Source: JAFAGX01 sp035624215
Lineage (GTDB): Bacteria; Acidobacteriota; Terriglobia; Terriglobales; Acidobacteriaceae
Assembly (NCBI GenBank): GCA_035624215.1
Contig: DASPRY010000175.1
Location: forward strand, 1 to 64,000
Length of the DNA stretch: 64,000 nucleotides
Direction of reading: 5' to 3'
How positions within the stretch are numbered: the first letter of the stretch is position 1; every line of letters starts with the position of its first letter. The notes under the pieces were generated by a model that saw nothing but the letters and a program-made list of their open reading frames with translations, was not told the origin of the DNA and did no database searches. Shown piece after piece: positions 1 to 8,532 of the stretch. The translations under genes and the position numbers were made by a program.

Positions 1-47
1 ACGTTCGAATTCTCCCATTAACAGGTTTGTATAAAACAGGAGGTTAG

Positions 48-97
48 TTTGCCTTGGGCGCAGGGGGTCGGAGCTTCAAATCCTCTCGCCCCGACCA
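48..97 (+). pseudogene. 3' half of tRNA-Pro(UGG); candidate attachment-site remnant
   Basis: The stretch folds as the 3' half of a tRNA. A 5-bp anticodon stem (two G-U pairs) closes the 7-nt loop CTTGGGC with anticodon TGG. A 5-nt variable loop, a T arm with loop TTCAAAT, the acceptor strand CGCCCCG, discriminator A and CCA (95-97) follow with canonical spacing. The acceptor strand and the GGGGGTCGGAG region are typical of bacterial tRNA-Pro. The bases to the left contain no D arm or 5' acceptor strand, so no complete tRNA is present. The base pair closing the T loop is C-C (74/82), a sign of decay. Integrases that use the 3' end of a tRNA leave exactly such a duplicate at the far end of the element; the intact tRNA would then lie to the left, outside the window. 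Confidence 0.7.
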
Positions 98-124
98 ACT
101 TCGTACTTGGACCGGTTTCTCCGT

Positions 125-523
125 TTACACCAGGCCTTCCCTGATTCGGCGCAGAAAGTCCTCGCCTTCGCGGCGCGCCTGTTCAAGCATCTTCGGATCA
201 CCGCCGTGCTCGAGTTCTGCCTCTTGCAAGAGGATTTCCACGGCATCCTTTGGCTTGAATCCCTGGGAGACCAGCTTGCGGATGCGGTCTGTGAAGCTTG
301 CGGGTTCACCGGTTTTCAGCCTCGACAAATAATTCGCGCAAACGTGGTCACGAAATTTCGCCGAAGCCAGCCGGTCATAGGCCGTCTTGGCTTCCGGATC
401 ACTTAGCAGGGTAGGAAGCGGATAGTTCCATTCACACAGGGAGCAAGTCCATCCTTGAAGGCCCAGTGCAGTCGTCCAGCTCATGGCTCTGGCACCTTTC
501 GCTTGTGTGTTGTTCTTGCCCAT
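125..523 (-). CDS. Small hypothetical protein with a CxxC motif
   Basis: This is a 132-residue soluble protein of unknown function. It has one CxxC pair near residues 27-30 within WTCSLCEWNY, which could be half of a zinc knuckle or a redox pair. A helical, charged C-terminal half ends in FLRRIREGLV. There is no signal peptide or membrane segment. The first ATG is used because it gives the longest frame; a second ATG at residue 14, closer to the CxxC segment, is possible. It is transcribed toward the tRNA fragment and has no operon partner. Codon use and amino-acid composition look like a real gene. No function is assigned. Confidence 0.6.
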   Translation of the reverse strand: MGKNNTQAKGARAMSWTTALGLQGWTCSLCEWNYPLPTLLSDPEAKTAYDRLASAKFRDHVCANYLSRLKTGEPASFTDRIRKLVSQGFKPKDAVEILLQEAELEHGGDPKMLEQARREGEDFLRRIREGLV

Positions 524-716
524 GAGCGCCCCTCACGCTCCATCATGCACAGCGATCGCCCGCCGAAATAGTATTACCGCAGCCTGCTAACTCGCCACAC
601 TATACACTTTCCCGAAAAAGGTTCTTACCAGCGACAGCAGGCAACATGTCGAACCGGAGGGAAGTGCGGTCATGGTCGGGAGCGTTGTCCGCAAAATCGC
701 ATATACCTTCCTCATC

Positions 717-1358
717 TCAACGCGGAAAGTGATAATGAACGTCTTGCTTTGAAGGAATTGGGACTCCGTTGCGCGTGGCGGGAAGAAAGTGCCATTTCTC
801 CAAAGCCGCAAGGACTTTCTGATCTACGGGTGGAGTAAAGCTCTGCAATACTTTCATGTCTGTTATGTTTCCGGCGGAGTCGATGGTAATCTCCACGACC
901 ACGTCGCCGGTAATGCCGTCTAGCAGTTCAGACGGAACCACAGGATCGACGGACGCGACCGGCAAAGCTGGGCGAACCTCGAAGCCTGACAGCGGACCGT
1001 AGGAAAGCGATCCGTAGACCGATCCGGCGGCGGCTCCCTCGGCGACGACGGACGGTGAGTCCGTGTTTCCCTTCTGCATCTTCGCCGCGAGCGGGGGCAA
1101 TTCCGCCGTGTGCCGAAGCTTGACTTCGCGGTGAAACACATGATGTACCAGGTGCGCCTGCGCAATTCCTGTTGGTCCACCGAAATAAATACGAGTCAAC
1201 GAAGTCCCGTCATCGCCCTTGGTCAGCAAAGAGGGAGCTATGAAAACTGGCGCAGGGCTGCGGAGTATCATGCCCAGAAACAGGATGTGCAATCCGACTG
1301 ACGTCCCGAGCAGCGCCGCCTGCCGCCTGGGCATGCCGAAATTGAATTGCGCAAACAT
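717..1358 (-). CDS. TonB C-terminal domain protein
   Basis: This 213-residue protein has one N-terminal membrane anchor (about residues 14-33), a variable linker, and a C-terminal TonB-like domain from about residue 135 with the usual alternation GDVVVEITID...GNITDMKVLQS and a conserved WHFLPA turn. Proteins of this build pass proton-motive-force energy to outer-membrane receptors or act as structural TonB-domain proteins. The Pro-rich periplasmic spacer of true TonB is short here and no ExbB/ExbD genes lie next to it. It may therefore be one of the many accessory TonB-domain proteins of this phylum. It is divergent from the TolC gene, with about 210 bases between them that should hold both promoters. 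Confidence 0.75.
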   Translation of the reverse strand: MFAQFNFGMPRRQAALLGTSVGLHILFLGMILRSPAPVFIAPSLLTKGDDGTSLTRIYFGGPTGIAQAHLVHHVFHREVKLRHTAELPPLAAKMQKGNTDSPSVVAEGAAAGSVYGSLSYGPLSGFEVRPALPVASVDPVVPSELLDGITGDVVVEITIDSAGNITDMKVLQSFTPPVDQKVLAALEKWHFLPATRNGVPIPSKQDVHYHFPR

Positions 1359-1571
1359 TTGCCTATTCGATGATTATTAGACGCTGAACAACCCTGCAGG
1401 TTATTGCTAAGTATGCACCAGAGCGCCAGCTATATGCGAAAATCTTAGCGGGTAACAAACCTACTTGTTTTTGGAGTGGTTCGATACGCGGCACGAGCAA
1501 GGGTTTGCATCTGTTCGGCGGCCATTCGAATCAACATGTAGTTCGGTCAGGGATGTGCCTCGTTTATCACT

Positions 1572-3086
1572 ATGGAAGAATCGAGCACGAGCAAGCCATT
1601 GTGGAGAAAGAGGACATATCTTAGATGGGCTGCGACCTTTTGCTTGTTTGCTGATTTCGTTGTTCTGACGCGTCCGGCATTGACCCAGGTGAGCCCGCCA
1701 TCCGAACCGCAGTATCAGGGAACGGGCACCACGGTCCCGTCAAATGCTACAGGCGGCGGGCTAGGGTTGGTGAACCAGAGTCCTTATGTGGGCAGCGTTC
1801 CTGAGGGCAAAGCGACCGCCGAAGTGCTGCAATTGTCCTTCAAGGATGCCCTTGAGCGCGGGCTAAGGAATAATCTGGGGATCCTGCTGCAGAGCGATAC
1901 GACGCTGGCAGCTCGCGGGGAAAAATGGAAAGAACTCAGCGCATTGCTTCCGCACCTGAGTGCCAGCGCAACCCAGAGCGCGACGCAAATTGATTTTCCG
2001 GCGCTGGGCTTCCGTTTTAACATTCCCGGCGTGCCGAAGGTGGTGGGGCCCATTGGAGTGTTCGAAAGCGGTGTGTATCTGAGCCAGTCCGTTTTCGACT
2101 ACAAAGCCCTTCAACGCACGCGGGGGGCAAAGCAAGACGAACGAGCGGCGCAATACTCGTACAAAAACGCGCGCGAGTTGGTTGTCCTGGTGGTGGGAAA
2201 CTCTTACTTGTTGACGCTGTCCGGGGCGGCGCGACTGGATACGGCGCAGGCCGAGGTGCAAACCGCTCAGGCGCTTTACGACAAAGCGGTTGATCAGCAA
2301 AGGGCTGGAGTCAGCCCGGCCATCGATGTCCTTCGGGCGCAAGTGGAGCTACAAAGTCAACAACAGCAGCTTATCGTGGCACGTAACGATTATGCCAAGC
2401 AAAAGCTCCAGCTCGCACGCGTGATCGGACTGCCTGTCGGACAGGAGTTTGCTTTGACGACGCAGGCCCCATACGAACCCTTGGCCACGGCCGGTCTTGA
2501 AGAGGATCTGCGCCGAGCATACTTGTCCCGACCAGATTATCTTGCGGCGGTATTGCAAGTGCGTGCAGCGGAGGCACAACGGCGGGCGGCTACGGCTGAG
2601 CATTACCCTACGGTGGATATTGCCGGGAATTATGGCGCCGCCGGGGTGAACATTGGCGACTCGCATGGTGTTTTTCAAATCGGTGCGACTCTGAATATTC
2701 CCATCACTGCGGGAGGAAAAACCCATAGTGATGTTCTGGAGGCGGAGGCCGCGCTGCGGCAAAGTCGCCAGCAACTGGAGGATCTGCGCGGGCGGATCGA
2801 TTACGAAGTCCGCACTGCCCGGCTGGACTTGACGGCTGCGGCTGACCAAGTCGAGGTAGCGCGCAGCTCGGTGGATCTTGCCAACCAGACCTTGACGCAG
2901 GCCCGCGATCGCTTTGCCGCAGGCGTGACCGACAATCTGGAGGTTATCGAGGCACAGGAGGCTTTGGTGGCTGCGAACGAGAGCTACATCTCCAGCCTTT
3001 ATGCCCACAACGTAGCTAAAATCGAATTAGCCAAAGCAGTGGGCTTCGCGGAAGAAGGCGTCAAGCAATATTTGCAAGGCAAGTGA
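1572..3086 (+). CDS. TolC-family outer membrane efflux protein
   Basis: This 504-residue outer-membrane channel subunit belongs to the OEP/TolC family. A basic N-terminus and hydrophobic stretch (about residues 18-38) form a signal peptide. Two homologous halves follow, rich in Ala/Gln/Arg coiled-coil helices (for example the LRAQVELQSQQQQ region and the LTQARDRFAAGVTDNLEVIEAQ region of the second half, which is the most recognisable family signature). The stop codon is one base from the next start, so it is translationally linked with the HlyD-type adaptor. Together they form the outer-membrane and periplasmic parts of an exporter. No inner-membrane pump gene follows, so the pump is encoded elsewhere or replaced. 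Confidence 0.9.
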   Translation: MEESSTSKPLWRKRTYLRWAATFCLFADFVVLTRPALTQVSPPSEPQYQGTGTTVPSNATGGGLGLVNQSPYVGSVPEGKATAEVLQLSFKDALERGLRNNLGILLQSDTTLAARGEKWKELSALLPHLSASATQSATQIDFPALGFRFNIPGVPKVVGPIGVFESGVYLSQSVFDYKALQRTRGAKQDERAAQYSYKNARELVVLVVGNSYLLTLSGAARLDTAQAEVQTAQALYDKAVDQQRAGVSPAIDVLRAQVELQSQQQQLIVARNDYAKQKLQLARVIGLPVGQEFALTTQAPYEPLATAGLEEDLRRAYLSRPDYLAAVLQVRAAEAQRRAATAEHYPTVDIAGNYGAAGVNIGDSHGVFQIGATLNIPITAGGKTHSDVLEAEAALRQSRQQLEDLRGRIDYEVRTARLDLTAAADQVEVARSSVDLANQTLTQARDRFAAGVTDNLEVIEAQEALVAANESYISSLYAHNVAKIELAKAVGFAEEGVKQYLQGK

Positions 3087-3087
3087 T

Positions 3088-4371
3088 ATGGCACAAGACA
3101 CAGATACCGTAGTGCGCGAAAACCAGGAGGCGTCCCAGCCAGCGTCTCGATTGCAACCCGGTCCGCTGCCCGCCTCAGACCGCGATCTGCGCTGGCGGCG
3201 TTTCAAGGCGCGGAACCCGAGATTCCGCTTGTTCCTGATCATCGGCATCATAGTGCTGCTGGTAGCAGTTTTCTTCCTGTGGCGCTATTTCAGCAGCTAC
3301 GAAGTTACTGATGACGCCGAGATCGATGGCCACCTCAACTCGGTTAGCGCACGCATCTCCGGCCACGTAGCCAAGCTTCTTGTGCAGGACAATCAATACG
3401 TTCAGGCTGGAGCTCCACTGGTGCAGATTGACCCGAAGGACTATCAGGTGGCGTTTGATCGCGCCAAAGCTGATTACGATGATGCGGTGGCGCTGGCAGA
3501 AGCGGCACGCGTAAATGTTCCCATAACCTCGGTAAATACCACGAGCCAGGTTTCATCCGCTCAAGCGGATGTGGAGAACGCACAGGCTGGAATTTCGGCA
3601 GCGCGTCAGCAATATGAGGCGGCGAATGCACAGCTCGCGCAGGCCGAAGCCAACAATGTCAAAGCCCAGGATGATCTGGTGCGCTACCGGCAGCTGGTGG
3701 ACAAGCAGGAAGTTTCGCAGCAGCAGTACGATCAGGCGCTGGCAGCGGCCAAAGCCAGTGCAGCAGCGGTGAACGCCGCGCGGGCGTCTTCTTTAGCTGC
3801 CGAGCAGCAGGTGCACCAGGCGCGGGCCAGGCTGCTTCAGGCGGAAGCTAATGAACGCGCGGCTCGAACCGGTCCACAACAGGTGGCCGCCATCCGCTCT
3901 CGTGCCCAGTCGGCGCTGGCGGAAGTGGATCAAAAAAAAGCGGCGCTGGACCAGGCGCAACTCAATCTTTCTTATACGCTGGTTGCAGCTCCGGTCACTG
4001 GGGTGGTGACCAATCGAACTGTGGAGGTCGGCCAAAATGTTTCCCCGGGGCAGGAGATGATGCGAATCATCAACCTGGATGATATCTGGGTGACTGCAAA
4101 TTTCAAGGAAACTCAGTTAAGGTACATGCGAGTGGGACAGCCGGTGACCATTCACGTTGATACCAACGGCAAGGATTACAAGGGTCACGTGCAAAGCATT
4201 GCTGGGGCTACTGGGGCGATTACTAGCCTCTTGCCCCCGGAGAATGCGACCGGCAACTATGTGAAGGTGGTGCAGCGGATCCCAGTGAAAATCACATTTG
4301 ACCCCGGAGAGACAAGGGAGCACGTGCTGCGCCCCGGAATGTCCGTAGAACCCAAGGTGTGGCTACGTTGA
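3088..4371 (+). CDS. HlyD/EmrA-family membrane fusion protein
   Basis: This 427-residue periplasmic adaptor has a cytoplasmic N-terminus, one membrane helix (about residues 47-67), a lipoyl-like half motif (TDDAEIDGHL at 74-83, typical of EmrA), and a long Ala/Gln coiled-coil hairpin (about 120-290). The second lipoyl half and a beta-barrel domain follow around VAAPVTGVVTNRTV and VTANFKETQLRYM. EmrA-type adaptors join a DHA2-type MFS pump to TolC. Here the TolC partner is immediately upstream, but the next gene is a nucleotide-kinase-like protein, so the usual EmrB partner is missing from the locus. Confidence 0.9.
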   Translation: MAQDTDTVVRENQEASQPASRLQPGPLPASDRDLRWRRFKARNPRFRLFLIIGIIVLLVAVFFLWRYFSSYEVTDDAEIDGHLNSVSARISGHVAKLLVQDNQYVQAGAPLVQIDPKDYQVAFDRAKADYDDAVALAEAARVNVPITSVNTTSQVSSAQADVENAQAGISAARQQYEAANAQLAQAEANNVKAQDDLVRYRQLVDKQEVSQQQYDQALAAAKASAAAVNAARASSLAAEQQVHQARARLLQAEANERAARTGPQQVAAIRSRAQSALAEVDQKKAALDQAQLNLSYTLVAAPVTGVVTNRTVEVGQNVSPGQEMMRIINLDDIWVTANFKETQLRYMRVGQPVTIHVDTNGKDYKGHVQSIAGATGAITSLLPPENATGNYVKVVQRIPVKITFDPGETREHVLRPGMSVEPKVWLR

Positions 4372-4399
4372 GTGTATCCTAGACCTATAGGGAACTGGC

Positions 4400-5071
4400 T
4401 TGTACAGAATCATTACAATCGAGCGGGAATACGGTTGCGGCGCCGGCGAAATCGCTCGCCTGCTGGCCGACCGTTTGGGGTGGAAACTGTGGGACCACGC
4501 CCTGACCGAAGAAATCGCCAAGCTCGCTAACGTCGAGTGCGCTGCCGTGGAGCGCTGCGAAGAGCGCGCCGACAGCACATTTCGACGGCTTGTGAACACG
4601 TTTTTGCGGGGCAGCTACGAAAGCCACATGTCGGCTCCCGGGAAAGAACCGTTCAGCACGGATCGCTTTGTGACCGTGGGCCAGCAAGTGATGGAGAATG
4701 CTGCAAAGGCTGGAAAGTGCGTCATCGTAGGGCGGGGCGCCCCGTACTTCTTGCGGGAACGTCCTGACGCCTTTCACGTCTTTTTGTATGCTTCATTCCC
4801 GGAGAAGGCCCGGCGCCTCAAGCTGGCGGGAAAGAGCCAGCTGGAGGCCGAACAGCTGCTGGATAACATTGATCGCGATCGCATCGAATTTGTCAAACGT
4901 TACTTCGATGCGGATTGGCCCACGCGATCCCTGTATCACATGATGATCAACACGGCGATAGGCAATGAAAATGTGATTTCCATCATTCTCAACAGCATGG
5001 GTACATTTGAGCAGGGTCGAATCCGCGTGCAACCTTTGACACATTCCGGTGAACAAATCCCTGCAGAATAA
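4400..5071 (+). CDS. Cytidylate kinase-like family protein
   Basis: This 223-residue protein of the cytidylate-kinase-like P-loop family starts with a TTG codon (28 bases after the adaptor gene) and opens with RIITIEREYGCGAGEIA. That is the degenerate P-loop usual for this family in place of a strict GxxxxGKS. A helical lid region with SFPEKARRLKLAGKSQ and an acidic/aromatic segment DRIEFVKRYFDADWP follow, as in nucleoside-monophosphate-kinase folds. The physiological substrate is not known; it is not the housekeeping Cmk. Its last 23 bases overlap the start of a decayed SDR gene, and it may be co-transcribed with the export genes upstream. Confidence 0.75.
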   Translation: MYRIITIEREYGCGAGEIARLLADRLGWKLWDHALTEEIAKLANVECAAVERCEERADSTFRRLVNTFLRGSYESHMSAPGKEPFSTDRFVTVGQQVMENAAKAGKCVIVGRGAPYFLRERPDAFHVFLYASFPEKARRLKLAGKSQLEAEQLLDNIDRDRIEFVKRYFDADWPTRSLYHMMINTAIGNENVISIILNSMGTFEQGRIRVQPLTHSGEQIPAE

Positions 5072-5230
5072 AATCGCCCTGATTACCGGCGCGAATGGCG
5101 GATTGGGAAAATCTGTCACGCAGGCTTTTCTGGATACGGGAGCGACGCGTCGCTGATTGTCTGGCTGGCCGGTGAGGCAGGACGGGAGGTAAATGGAGCG
5201 GTGATTCCGGTGTATGGAGCGGGCTTGTAA
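5049..5230 (+). pseudogene. Remnant of a short-chain dehydrogenase/reductase gene
   Basis: A GTG-started frame (5049-5156) encodes 35 residues with the SDR N-terminal signature: a strand, the cofactor motif TGANGGLG, then an amphipathic helix ending in TGAT. It then hits a stop. In another frame, 5156-5230 reads GEAGREVNGAVIPVYGAGL and a stop, which is the usual SDR C-terminal end. About 190 residues that normally separate these two pieces, including the catalytic YxxxK, are absent. The simplest reading is an internal deletion with frame loss in an SDR gene that was once translationally coupled to the upstream kinase-like gene. Confidence 0.7.
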
Positions 5231-5341
5231 CCCTCCAGGTCCGTTTTGGTACTCACTTCCGTAACCTAAAGTTGCACCTTTTTGGCTGCACTTTAACACT
5301 GCTGAAACATTCCGCGCTTATCATGGAACGTCGGGATTTTG

Positions 5342-5842
5342 ATGGAGGTATGGCACTTGGCCACCCCCCGCTTACCTCGTTTTGCACTACCGTTACAAGT
5401 GGCAGCAGTGTGCTACCGCCAGCGCGGGCCTGCAGTTGAGTTTCTCCTGGTCAATACGAATGGCGGTGGCAAGTGGACCTTTCCAAAAGGCACTCCACAG
5501 CACGGTATTTCGCATAGTCAGGCAGCAGAGCGGGAAGCCTGGGAGGAAGCCGGTGTTCGCGGGCACATTGACCCGCGGCATTTCCATCTTTACCTCCACT
5601 CCAAAGGCGTGTTCTGGAAGCCACCGGGCGTGCGGGAGTTCGTCATTAAAGCCTTTTTGATGGAAGTGGAACAGATGGAGCCAGGTCACGAACCCGATCG
5701 CAATCCCACCTGGTTTTCGCCGGAAGAAGCCAAGAAAACCCTCGCCAAAGGCCGCGAAGTGAAATACGCGCGCGAAATGCAGGCAGTAATTGACCGGGCA
5801 ATGGAACATCTCGGCGCGGCCAAACTAACTGCGGCCCAATAA
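5342..5842 (+). CDS. Nudix hydrolase
   Basis: This Nudix-fold protein of about 166 residues probably hydrolyses a nucleoside diphosphate linked to another moiety. The Nudix box begins at GTPQHGI and ends with REAWEEAGV, so the catalytic REUXEE core is intact. The first Glu of the classical GX5EX7REUXEEXGU pattern is Ile here. WTFPKG precedes the box, as in diadenosine-polyphosphate / NDP-type enzymes. An ATG at 5342 is used; a TTG at 5357 has a much better Shine-Dalgarno (GGAGG, 8 bases away) and may be the true start. It is a stand-alone gene between the SDR remnant and the ABC-F gene. Confidence 0.85.
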   Translation: MEVWHLATPRLPRFALPLQVAAVCYRQRGPAVEFLLVNTNGGGKWTFPKGTPQHGISHSQAAEREAWEEAGVRGHIDPRHFHLYLHSKGVFWKPPGVREFVIKAFLMEVEQMEPGHEPDRNPTWFSPEEAKKTLAKGREVKYAREMQAVIDRAMEHLGAAKLTAAQ

Positions 5843-5917
5843 TCCCTGACGGCTCCTATAAGCTTTGACTGGTATCCTTCTGCAAACCGCCCTACTCGTG
5901 AGACCATAAAACTACCC

Positions 5918-7846
5918 ATGATTCAGTTGTCCGCTGCCGGAAAACGTTACGGCCATAAGCTCCTGTTCGAGGGGGTGGACTGGCTGATCACCAACCGTGA
6001 CCGCGTGGGGCTGGTTGGCGCAAACGGCACGGGAAAATCAACCCTGCTGAAGATTCTCGGCGGCCTTGAGACCCTCGATTACGGCTCAATCAGCACCGCA
6101 AAAGGCATTAGTGCAGGATACCTGCCACAGGAAGGCCTGACCCTTTCCGGCCAGACTGTGTTCGCCGAGTGTATGTCGGTTTTTTCTGATTTGCGGGACA
6201 TGGAGCGGGAGATGCAAGATCTGACGGCACGCATGTCCGAGGTGGATCACGCTTCAGCCGAATACGCGCAGGTGGCGGAACGATATCAGCGCATCGAGCA
6301 TGAGTTCCAGATGCGCGATGGCTACGCGATCGAGGCCCAAGTGGGAAGCGTACTCATGGGGCTAGGGTTCGGCAAGCAGGATTGGCAGCGGCAGACAGAC
6401 GAGTTTTCCGGTGGTTGGCAGATGCGCATTGCTTTGGCCAAGCTTCTGCTCGAGAAACCCAACTTGCTGCTCCTCGACGAACCTACCAATCACCTCGACC
6501 TTGAAGCCCGCAACTGGCTTGAGGACTATCTCGCGAATTATCCCTACGCCTTTGTTCTGATTTCCCACGACCGCTATTTTCTCGATGTCACCGTCAGCAA
6601 GATCGTCGAGATCTGGAACAAGCGGATTCAATTCTATCCTGGCAATTACGAGCATTATCGGGAGCAGAAAACCCAGCGCCAGGAGCAACTGGAGGCTGCT
6701 TATCGTAACCAGCGCGAGCGCATCGAGCAGTTGGAGGTGTTCATCAATCGCTTTCGTTACCAGGCAACCAAAGCCAAACAGGTGCAAAGCCGCATTAAGG
6801 AATTGGAACGCATGGATCGGGTCGAGCTTCCGGAAGAAGAGAAGACCATCCATTTTTCTTTTCCGCAACCCAAGCAGAGCGGCAGGATCGTGGCCGAGTT
6901 TGCCGGAGTGGCGAAATCCTACGGCGCCAAAGAAGTCTTTCGAGGCGTGAATTTTATGATTGAGCGTGGCGACCGGATCGCGCTGGTGGGCGTGAATGGC
7001 GCCGGCAAGTCGACTCTCATCAAGTTATTGGCGGAACGGGAACCGCTGACCAGCGGTGAGTACAAGCACGGGCACAACGTGCAGTCGGACTATTTTGCCC
7101 AGGATCAATACAAAGAGCTGGATGCGAATGCGCGCATCATCGATGACATCGGCACGCTTTCTCCCCGCTCCACCGAAACCGAGCTCCGCAGTCTGCTGGG
7201 TTGCTTCCTGTTTTCTGCCGACGAGGTTTTCAAGCGCATTGGTGTGCTTTCTGGTGGCGAACGCAATCGTTATGCTCTTTTGCGAATGCTGCTGCATCCG
7301 GCGAATTTTCTGCTGCTCGATGAACCCACCAACCATCTCGACATGCGCGCCAAAGATGTTCTGTTGGAGGCTTTGTCCAAATACACAGGAACCGTGGTTT
7401 TCGTTTCGCATGACCGTTACTTTATCGACAAGCTGGCGGCACGCGTTTTCGAAGTGGGCGATGGCCGCATCGAGGTTTATCCCGGAAATTACGAAGATTA
7501 TCGCTGGCGAAAAGAAGGCGGCGCGGCACGATTGCAAGAGACCGTAGAGGCCACCACTGCGACAAACCAGCCGACAAACGGTAAGAAGCCTGTGCTCGAA
7601 TCTCCAGATGGAAAAGCCAAGCGCCTGAACCCGATCAAACGCAAAAAGATGGAGGACCGCATTCGTGAATTGGAAGCGGAAATCAGCCGCGCCGAAGCAG
7701 CTATCTCCGATTGCGAAAACGCCTTGCAGACGTTCGTCAGTGCGGAGGAGACTACCCGTCTGACGCAGGAACTGGAGCGGTGTCGCGGTGTCCTCAAGAA
7801 TCATCTTTCCGAATGGGAAGAATTAGCGCAAACTCTCGAAACTTAG
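5918..7846 (+). CDS. ABC-F family ATPase
   Basis: This 642-residue cytosolic protein has two ABC ATPase domains on one chain and no membrane domain. Walker A motifs are GANGTGKST (about 34-42) and GVNGAGKST (about 357-365). Signature motifs are FSGGWQMR and LSGGERNR. Both Walker B sites read LLLDEPTNHLD. The linker after the first domain is long and charged, as in the ABC-F translation-factor family, and a basic coiled-coil C-terminal extension (about 560-640) resembles Uup/YheS types. ABC-F proteins bind the ribosome E site and relieve stalls or give antibiotic protection; which applies here cannot be told from sequence alone. Confidence 0.92.
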   Translation: MIQLSAAGKRYGHKLLFEGVDWLITNRDRVGLVGANGTGKSTLLKILGGLETLDYGSISTAKGISAGYLPQEGLTLSGQTVFAECMSVFSDLRDMEREMQDLTARMSEVDHASAEYAQVAERYQRIEHEFQMRDGYAIEAQVGSVLMGLGFGKQDWQRQTDEFSGGWQMRIALAKLLLEKPNLLLLDEPTNHLDLEARNWLEDYLANYPYAFVLISHDRYFLDVTVSKIVEIWNKRIQFYPGNYEHYREQKTQRQEQLEAAYRNQRERIEQLEVFINRFRYQATKAKQVQSRIKELERMDRVELPEEEKTIHFSFPQPKQSGRIVAEFAGVAKSYGAKEVFRGVNFMIERGDRIALVGVNGAGKSTLIKLLAEREPLTSGEYKHGHNVQSDYFAQDQYKELDANARIIDDIGTLSPRSTETELRSLLGCFLFSADEVFKRIGVLSGGERNRYALLRMLLHPANFLLLDEPTNHLDMRAKDVLLEALSKYTGTVVFVSHDRYFIDKLAARVFEVGDGRIEVYPGNYEDYRWRKEGGAARLQETVEATTATNQPTNGKKPVLESPDGKAKRLNPIKRKKMEDRIRELEAEISRAEAAISDCENALQTFVSAEETTRLTQELERCRGVLKNHLSEWEELAQTLET

Positions 7847-7982
7847 CCTGCTATTTTGGCAGCCGTACAGCATCTTCCGTAACCTGCTCCGCCTCCAGAG
7901 TTCGTGCGATAGTCAGCGTCAAGCTCTGCATAACTCGCGCGTACTACGTCGAAACCGCGCTGAACAAGGATGATTCGAATCG

Positions 7983-8483
7983 ATGCTGCAACCCGCACAC
8001 AATCAAGCCACCAAAGCCCCCGCAACCACCAACACCTACACTCCAGTAAGAACCGCGGTTTCCCCTACCGAGCAAGCCAGTATCGGGCCTTCGGTCGTCA
8101 TTAAAGGGGAGATCACTGGCTCGGAACCGCTTTACATTGATGGACGCGTCGAGGGCTCGATTCACGTGAACGGGCAGCGGGTGACGATTGGCCGGAACGG
8201 CAGCGTAACCGCCAATATCGATGCGAAGGAAGTCGTAATTATGGGCTCGGTTAAAGGCAACATCCAATGCACCGATCGCCTGGACATTCGATCGGAAGGA
8301 TCATTGACCGGCGACGTAACCTCTCCGCGCATCAGCGTAGAAGACGGCGCTTTGCTGAAAGGTAGCGTGGAAGTCCGTACGGGGTCACAAAAGCAGGATA
8401 AAGCTCAGACCCAGGCGTCCAGTAAGTCAACTGCCAGCGAGGCTGAGAAGCCCAAAGCAGCCGCTGCAGGCGCCGGGGCGTAA
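7983..8483 (+). CDS. Bactofilin family protein
   Basis: This 166-residue cytoskeletal protein has a central bactofilin beta-helix of about 100 residues: IGPSVVIKGEITGSEPLYIDG, then repeated short turns such as GNIQCTDRLDIRSEGSLTGDV. An unstructured Thr/Pro-rich N-terminus and an Ala/Lys/Gln-rich C-terminus flank it. Bactofilins polymerise without nucleotide into filaments that organise cell shape or polar machines. The ATG at 7983 is used; no strong ribosome site is visible. It is followed convergently by msrB. Confidence 0.88.
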   Translation: MLQPAHNQATKAPATTNTYTPVRTAVSPTEQASIGPSVVIKGEITGSEPLYIDGRVEGSIHVNGQRVTIGRNGSVTANIDAKEVVIMGSVKGNIQCTDRLDIRSEGSLTGDVTSPRISVEDGALLKGSVEVRTGSQKQDKAQTQASSKSTASEAEKPKAAAAGAGA

Positions 8484-8532
8484 AGCCGGCCGAATTTATG
8501 CTTGCAAGGGCGTAGCTTTCGCCGCGCCTTCT

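Noticed and set aside
48..97. Complete tRNA gene
   Set aside because: Only the 3' half is present; the 5' bases do not form acceptor or D arms, and the T stem has a C-C mismatch.
587..811. Minus-strand ORF before the TonB gene
   Set aside because: It overlaps the TonB gene end, has a random-looking composition and no ribosome site.
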